Assembly (NCBI RefSeq): GCF_048773025.1
Contig: NC_133562.1
Coordinates: forward strand, 22,735,001 to 22,799,000
Origin: Camelus bactrianus
Lineage: Eukaryota > Chordata > Mammalia > Artiodactyla > Camelidae
Length of the DNA: 64,000 nucleotides
Direction: 5' to 3'
In this document: piece by piece, positions 59,257 through 64,000 of the stretch
Layout of the letters: each line of letters opens with the position of its first letter
Numbering within the stretch: position 1 is the stretch's first letter
The notes under the pieces: generated by a model
The model's input: only the letters and a program-made list of their open reading frames with translations
Told to the model about the DNA's origin: nothing
Databases searched by the model: none
Position numbers and translations under genes: made by a program

Positions 59257-59865
59257 GTCAAAAAGAATTTTAAATGGAACAAGTAAGAAATAATCTATTT
59301 CAGGAAAAATATATTTGATATGTATGCAGGTGTGTGCTGTTATTTTTTTAGTAGTTTCAGAAAGGAGAGTCTGAAGGCAAAGGAAGTAAACAGTACTATA
59401 TTTCTTCAGGAGTAGGCTATAAACATACATGGTCACTGTAACTTTACCCTAAGTTGGCATAGCCTTAATTAAGTAGTAATAAGTTTCAAGAGCTTGAGAT
59501 GCTAACCTGAACTCTCTGGAGTCATGCAAGTGACAGAACATAAGATTTAACCAAAATAAATGGTGTCTTCCCCAAAGGAACATGCTAATTAAATGTGAAC
59601 TGAAAAATGGAGTTATGTTTACTTAAGCATTAGACAGATTAAATTTCTGTTTTTCTCTTTGAGGGTGATTTTCAGTGACTCTGTGTATATGCACGCACAG
59701 GCATTTGTGTATGTGCGTGTGTGTGTGTGCGTGTGTGTATATTGTTATTCACATGGCTAGCCTAAAGTTGAAGTCCTTCTATTATTTACCCTAAGACCGT
59801 GATCTAGGAATATATCTCACAGAGTGCTACCTATGGACAAATGCTAAGAAAGGTAATGAAGACCT
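59257..59865. other. Unassigned sequence with a GT repeat
   Basis: A GT-rich microsatellite lies at about 59,706-59,740. Nothing else recognised. Confidence 0.4.
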
Positions 59866-59867
59866 TT

Positions 59868-60070
59868 TTTTTAACAATTTTTTATTGAGTTATAGTCATT
59901 TTACAATGTTGTGTCAAATTCCAGTGTAGAGCACAATTTTTCAGTTATACATGAACATATATATATATTCATTGTCACTTTTTTTTTTTGCTGTGAGCTA
60001 CCACAAGATCTTGTACATATTTCCCTGCGCTATACAGTATAATCCTGTTTATCTATTCTACATTCTGAAA
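59868..60070 (-). mobile_element. Very short L1 3' end (antisense)
   Basis: About 200 bp of the young L1 3' UTR in minus sense, with its A-rich tail at 59,870-59,890. The match to the family is close ('caaattccagtgtagagcac'), so it is probably recent despite its short length. Confidence 0.85.
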
Positions 60071-60074
60071 TGCT

Positions 60075-60530
60075 GAACTTGTCAATCCAAATGTTAAAAT
60101 AAAAGAAAGAAAAGGAGAAACAGGAAAATGATCACTAGTCTCTTTTAAAATATAAGAGGATAAAACATTCATACTTTGTATCACCTTGAGTTGAAAATAG
60201 TGGAAAACATTCTTCACTAAGTTCTTGTTCCCCCTGAATCAGTTTCAGGCAAAGCAGTTGATTGCATTTTAGACAATTCTTAACCACTACCACGGGCAGG
60301 AAAAGGAGGGATGAAGAGAGTGGCTACATTAAAAACAAAACAAAACAAAAACAAAAACCCTATTCCTCTCGTGGAAGATAAACCCACACAGATGGAGAAG
60401 AGAACACAAAAGCACATCTGTGGAAAACATCATGAACTTGATGTATAAAAACTAACATGATACCTTAGAAATGGCATGAGTTTCCTCACAATTGTACTGT
60501 CTTCTTTAAGCATGATCCATACTCCCACAC
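60075..60530. other. Unassigned sequence
   Basis: No gene or repeat recognised. An AAAAC-type run lies at about 60,332-60,357. Confidence 0.4.
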
Positions 60531-60532
60531 AT

Positions 60533-60705
60533 TAGTGGTTCTTAGAAGTGTGGTCCCTGGACAAGCAGGGTTGGGCTCGCCTGTTCCTACTCCAGGCCCT
60601 ACTCCAAATCCTGTGAAGCCGATACACTGGTGGTGGGGTCCAGTAACATCTGTTCTCATAAGTCATCCCCAGGTGACTCTGACACGTGCTCATGTTTGAC
60701 AAATG
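60533..60705 (-). repeat. MER5A-type hAT-Charlie element
   Basis: 'agtggttcttagaagtgtgg', 'tccctggacaagcag', 'tggtggggtccagtaacatc' and 'ccccaggtgactctgacacg' follow MER5A in reverse order. Both terminal regions are recognisable. Confidence 0.75.
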
Positions 60706-60709
60706 CTGC

Positions 60710-63025
60710 CTTTACCCAGACCCATGCTCTTTCCCTGCAGCACTGAAGGTTTCCATAGTGCACTGTACCTCAGAGAAAATGTCAATTTATGGCAAATTTA
60801 GGTAGAAACAACCAAACACAAAATACTTTTAACAGCAACCGTGAACATCTGCCTATACTGCATCTCAAGACAATCATAAAGGACTAGGGGAAAAATAGTT
60901 ATTTATCCCACTGCAAATGAGAGGAATTACTTGTCTCAAACATCTGAAAGGGTGGAATGATGGCAGATATTAACAGGCCCTGGGTCTGAGCAGAGCCTGC
61001 CTTGTTTGGAATGATCAATTGCAGGCTACTGGACCCTCAGGGTTCTCTGGCCTTTTGAAAATTAACATCACAAGCCCTGTTGGAAACCATCTTCCTGCCG
61101 TTCCTGTAATCAGATGACCGCTCTCACTAGGACAAAGGTGTTCCCCTGTGGCTGCATGAAACTCTCCAACTTCACCTCTGTAAGAAATGTTCTAGAGCAG
61201 TTAGCAGATTATTTGCTCTGAAACTATGCCAAATGTCGCACCAAACCAAGAATCCAGAGTGGTTTTTCTCCTCTTTAGAACGTTCTTTAAGATGCTTCTC
61301 CTCCTGGTGGGATCCTGGACTCATTTCTACTCAGCAGTGATAAGCTTATGGGCAACTCAAACACTGGAAGTACTGTGCACATTTGAAGAACAAGAAATGT
61401 GTGATGAACACTTTTTAGCTTTGGAAATTTTCATGTTCTCATTCCCTCATCATGGTGTCTGTTGGTGGAAGACTGCAGTTTCAAAGCTCCAATTCAAAAT
61501 ACCCTGTTAATTGTACTGTTTTACTGTTTTCACCTAGAAACGTGAACAATGGTAAGCAGTTATCCTGGACACCCAGCATTGTCATAAAACTTGCTTTTAC
61601 CTATTCTGACATTAGGTTAACATTCAGAATCATTGTGAGAAATTTAAGCTCACAACACTCTTCTTCTTTTGCTTTATCAATTGAAGAATGTTGGAAGAAT
61701 TAGAAGGTCACATTAGGTTAGAAATCAAACATTGATTGAAAGGTCATTTCTCACATTCTTGTCTGATTTTTACCCACAATTGCCACCTATGCTATATGAC
61801 AACCCACGAGTAATACAGCCCGGATAAACTGATAGCAAATGGACTTGAACTTCAGCCATTAATACATCTGGGATATTACTAATTTTTTTTCCAGTACTTT
61901 TCACTGCAATAGTTCACAATCTGTATACACTCTTTCTCTCACTGATTTCTTATGTGCTGGGGGCCGAGGGAAATCATTTCCAAATGTTTCTTTACTAAGG
62001 CACAGCTCCTTTTATGACAGATAAGATAAACTCACCAGGTTGCCAGTCTCACTGGCTTACTTCCACTCTGTGTATATGTTTCACTTACATACTTCTCATT
62101 TACTTGGTTAATCATACAATCCATAAATTTATATTAAGTAAAAATCACCTCAAGGAACTGGATTATGTGTTAGAGAAATACAGACAGGAAAATAAAATAC
62201 TCTCATATTTCTTCTCACCCGACAGAGTCCTTTGTTTCCTTAAGAATTCTTACCCTTTTGATGCTGAATTCCACTATTATTTTTATAGTCAGCTGCTTGT
62301 TCCTGGAAAAAAAGTCTCTAAGTTTACTTAACTTATTATTTCTTTAAAAAAAAAATCCTGTATGACATTGCTCACTTGGCCTGGCCACCTCATTCTTGTA
62401 CATACATAATCTCTATCTAGAGAGAAGTTACATATTATTTAAGCCATACATTGCAAATAATATTTTATAGACTAACTCAATTCCCATTTGCTTCCAGATC
62501 ATTCTTACACTTTAAGCCAAATTCTGAAGTGACTACAAAGATAACAGACTCAGATTTTGTTGTCTAGGAGATTCTGATCTGAACAAAAATACAGTCAAGT
62601 AATTTGAACGGAGCCATGCAAGTAAATTCTCTCATAGATCATTGAGTCTTACCCACTTTTGAAGTCACGGAATTTTTAAGATACTGATGAAATATTTACA
62701 ACTGAAAATACATATACACACAGAATTGTGAATATAATTTAGTTTCTACCAAAGAAACTTTGAGTCCTATTCATGATCTTGCATTGGAAGAAACAGACAA
62801 GTGCTAAAGAAACATGATGAGCAGTCACTAATTTCACTGGGAAGACGAGGCAAAGGTTTTCTGATAGAATAGATTTAATGTGATCTTAAGAACATGTTAG
62901 ATTTTTTTTTTTCCAGGCAGCTATTAAGGAAGCAGAACATATTTGGGATATATTCAGGGAAAGGTAAAAGGGAGTATGTTATGGAAGCAAATACTGCAAA
63001 TTTCAAGGAGATGCCATCTTTGATA
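60710..63025. other. Unassigned sequence
   Basis: No supported gene. The frames at 61,226-61,510, 61,452-61,703 and 62,014-62,331 (+) match no family I know and lack splice or conservation cues visible by eye. Confidence 0.4.
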
Positions 63026-63029
63026 AGAA

Positions 63030-63512
63030 TTTGAATTTGTGGTATGTTTATATAATTAAATACTACTCAGCTATAAAAAGGAATAAAATAACACCATTTG
63101 CAGTAACATGGATAGACCTGGAGACTGTCATTCTAAGTGAAGTTAGCCAGAAAGAGAAAGAAAAATACCATGTGATATGACTTGTATGTGGAATGAAAAA
63201 AAGACAAATGAACTTATTTACAAAACAAAAACAGGCTCACAGACATAGAAAATAAACGTATGGTTACCGGTGGAGGAAAAGGGTTGGGAAGGGATAAATT
63301 AGGAGTTTGAGATATATATAAAATAGACAAACAGCAAGCTCATATGGTACAGCACAGGGAACTATATTCAGTATCTTGTAGTTACTCATGGTGAAAAAGG
63401 ACATGAAAATGAATATATGTATGTTCATGTATGGCTGAAGCATTGTGCTGTACACCAGAAATTGACACAATATTTTAAACTAACTATACTTTAATAAAAA
63501 TACATACATATC
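63030..63512 (+). mobile_element. 5'-truncated L1 3' end
   Basis: Plus-sense ORF2 tail (about 63,045-63,180, including 'gaagttagccagaaagagaa') and full 3' UTR ending in AATAAA and A-rich sequence at about 63,495-63,512. No clear duplication found. Confidence 0.85.
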
Positions 63513-63519
63513 AAAAAAA

Positions 63520-63690
63520 ACTTGGTAACAGTGACATATTATACAGCACAGGGGAATGTAGTCATTATTTTAATAACTTTAAACAGTGTATCATCTATAA
63601 AAATACTAAATCACTATGTTGTGTACTTGAAACTAATTTAATATTGCAAATCAACTAGACTTCAATAAAAAATAAATTAAAAATAAAATA
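63520..63690 (+). repeat. Second, older L1 3' end in tandem
   Basis: 'tatgttgtgtacttgaaac', 'taatattgcaaatcaactag' and 'acttcaataaaaaataaa' form another L1 3' terminus directly after the first. It is probably the older target into whose neighbourhood the first inserted. Confidence 0.65.
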
Positions 63691-63879
63691 CTACTGTGTC
63701 TTGGAGTATATAGAAATAAACTTGTTCTTAAGCTTGTATCCATCACTTTTTAATAAATACTTGTCTCCTGAAAACAGTTAGGAATCTATGTGTCATTCCC
63801 CGCCACACATATTTTATATCTGTATCATGTCACATCTATATCACACATATGTATATCATGTGACCTCTGTTTGTATGAT

Positions 63880-63962
63880 CAGTTCTGATCTATTCTGTTC
63901 TCTTCCATTCTATTCTGTTCTTTGTGTTGTATTCTATTCCATTCGATCCTATTCCATTACTT
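63880..63962 (+). repeat. Degenerate ATTCT/ATTCC pentanucleotide repeat
   Basis: A run of imperfect five-base units (tattctgttc, cattctattc, tattccattc, tattccatta) over about 80 bp. It resembles simple-satellite motifs and is imperfect, so probably stable. Confidence 0.7.
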
Positions 63963-64000
63963 TTCAATAAAAAAGTAGAAAAAAAAAGGCATACTTCTAG

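Overview
The window is gene-poor, AT-rich, repeat-dominated mammalian DNA. I find no intact, spliced or expressed protein-coding gene. A camelid (camel, llama or alpaca lineage) is the best guess. A tRNA-Ala-type SINE with a TAAA-repeat tail at about 35.84-35.93 kb matches the SINE I know from camelids, and the dense young L1 3' ends carry the 3'-UTR type I associate with camelids and other even-toed ungulates. The species cannot be fixed from the sequence alone.

Layout. 0-5 kb: two L1 elements head-to-tail on the minus strand, each with an ORF1 remnant and a GC-rich 5' UTR, one holding a younger L1 3' end. 5-6.8 kb: old L1 with a nested young L1 and a possible LTR. 8.0-11.9 kb: a plus-strand L1 with its 5' end, ORF1 and ORF2 tail but lacking most of ORF2. 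11.9-24.3 kb: mostly unassigned sequence with an ERV LTR, MIR, hAT and L1 scraps. 24.3-27.1 kb: a GC-rich processed pseudogene of calpain-2 (CAPN2), minus strand, with target-site duplications, set in old L1 ORF2. 28-35.8 kb: mostly unassigned, with a solo LTR and L2 scraps. 35.8-39.8 kb: a minus-strand, internally deleted L1 with the camelid SINE in its A-rich tail. 42.4-51.5 kb: nested minus-strand L1s, one with a 5' inversion. 51.7-53.6 kb: a possible LTR, then an L2 split by a young L1. 57.4-59.3 kb: a minus-strand retrocopy of the ETS factor SPIC fused to an L1 3' end, the pair framed by one perfect 17-bp duplication. 63-63.7 kb: two L1 3' ends, then a degenerate pentanucleotide repeat.

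What joins the window together is LINE-1 activity: L1 copies inserting into L1 copies, and L1 machinery copying host mRNAs (CAPN2, SPIC) and a tRNA-derived SINE into the locus. The most informative objects are the SPIC-L1 chimera and the CAPN2 retrocopy. The CAPN2 homology starts exactly where calpain exon 3 is expected to start, with 113 bp of different sequence upstream inside the same duplication. I found no new coding system. Family names rest on recalled consensus sequences, not on searches.
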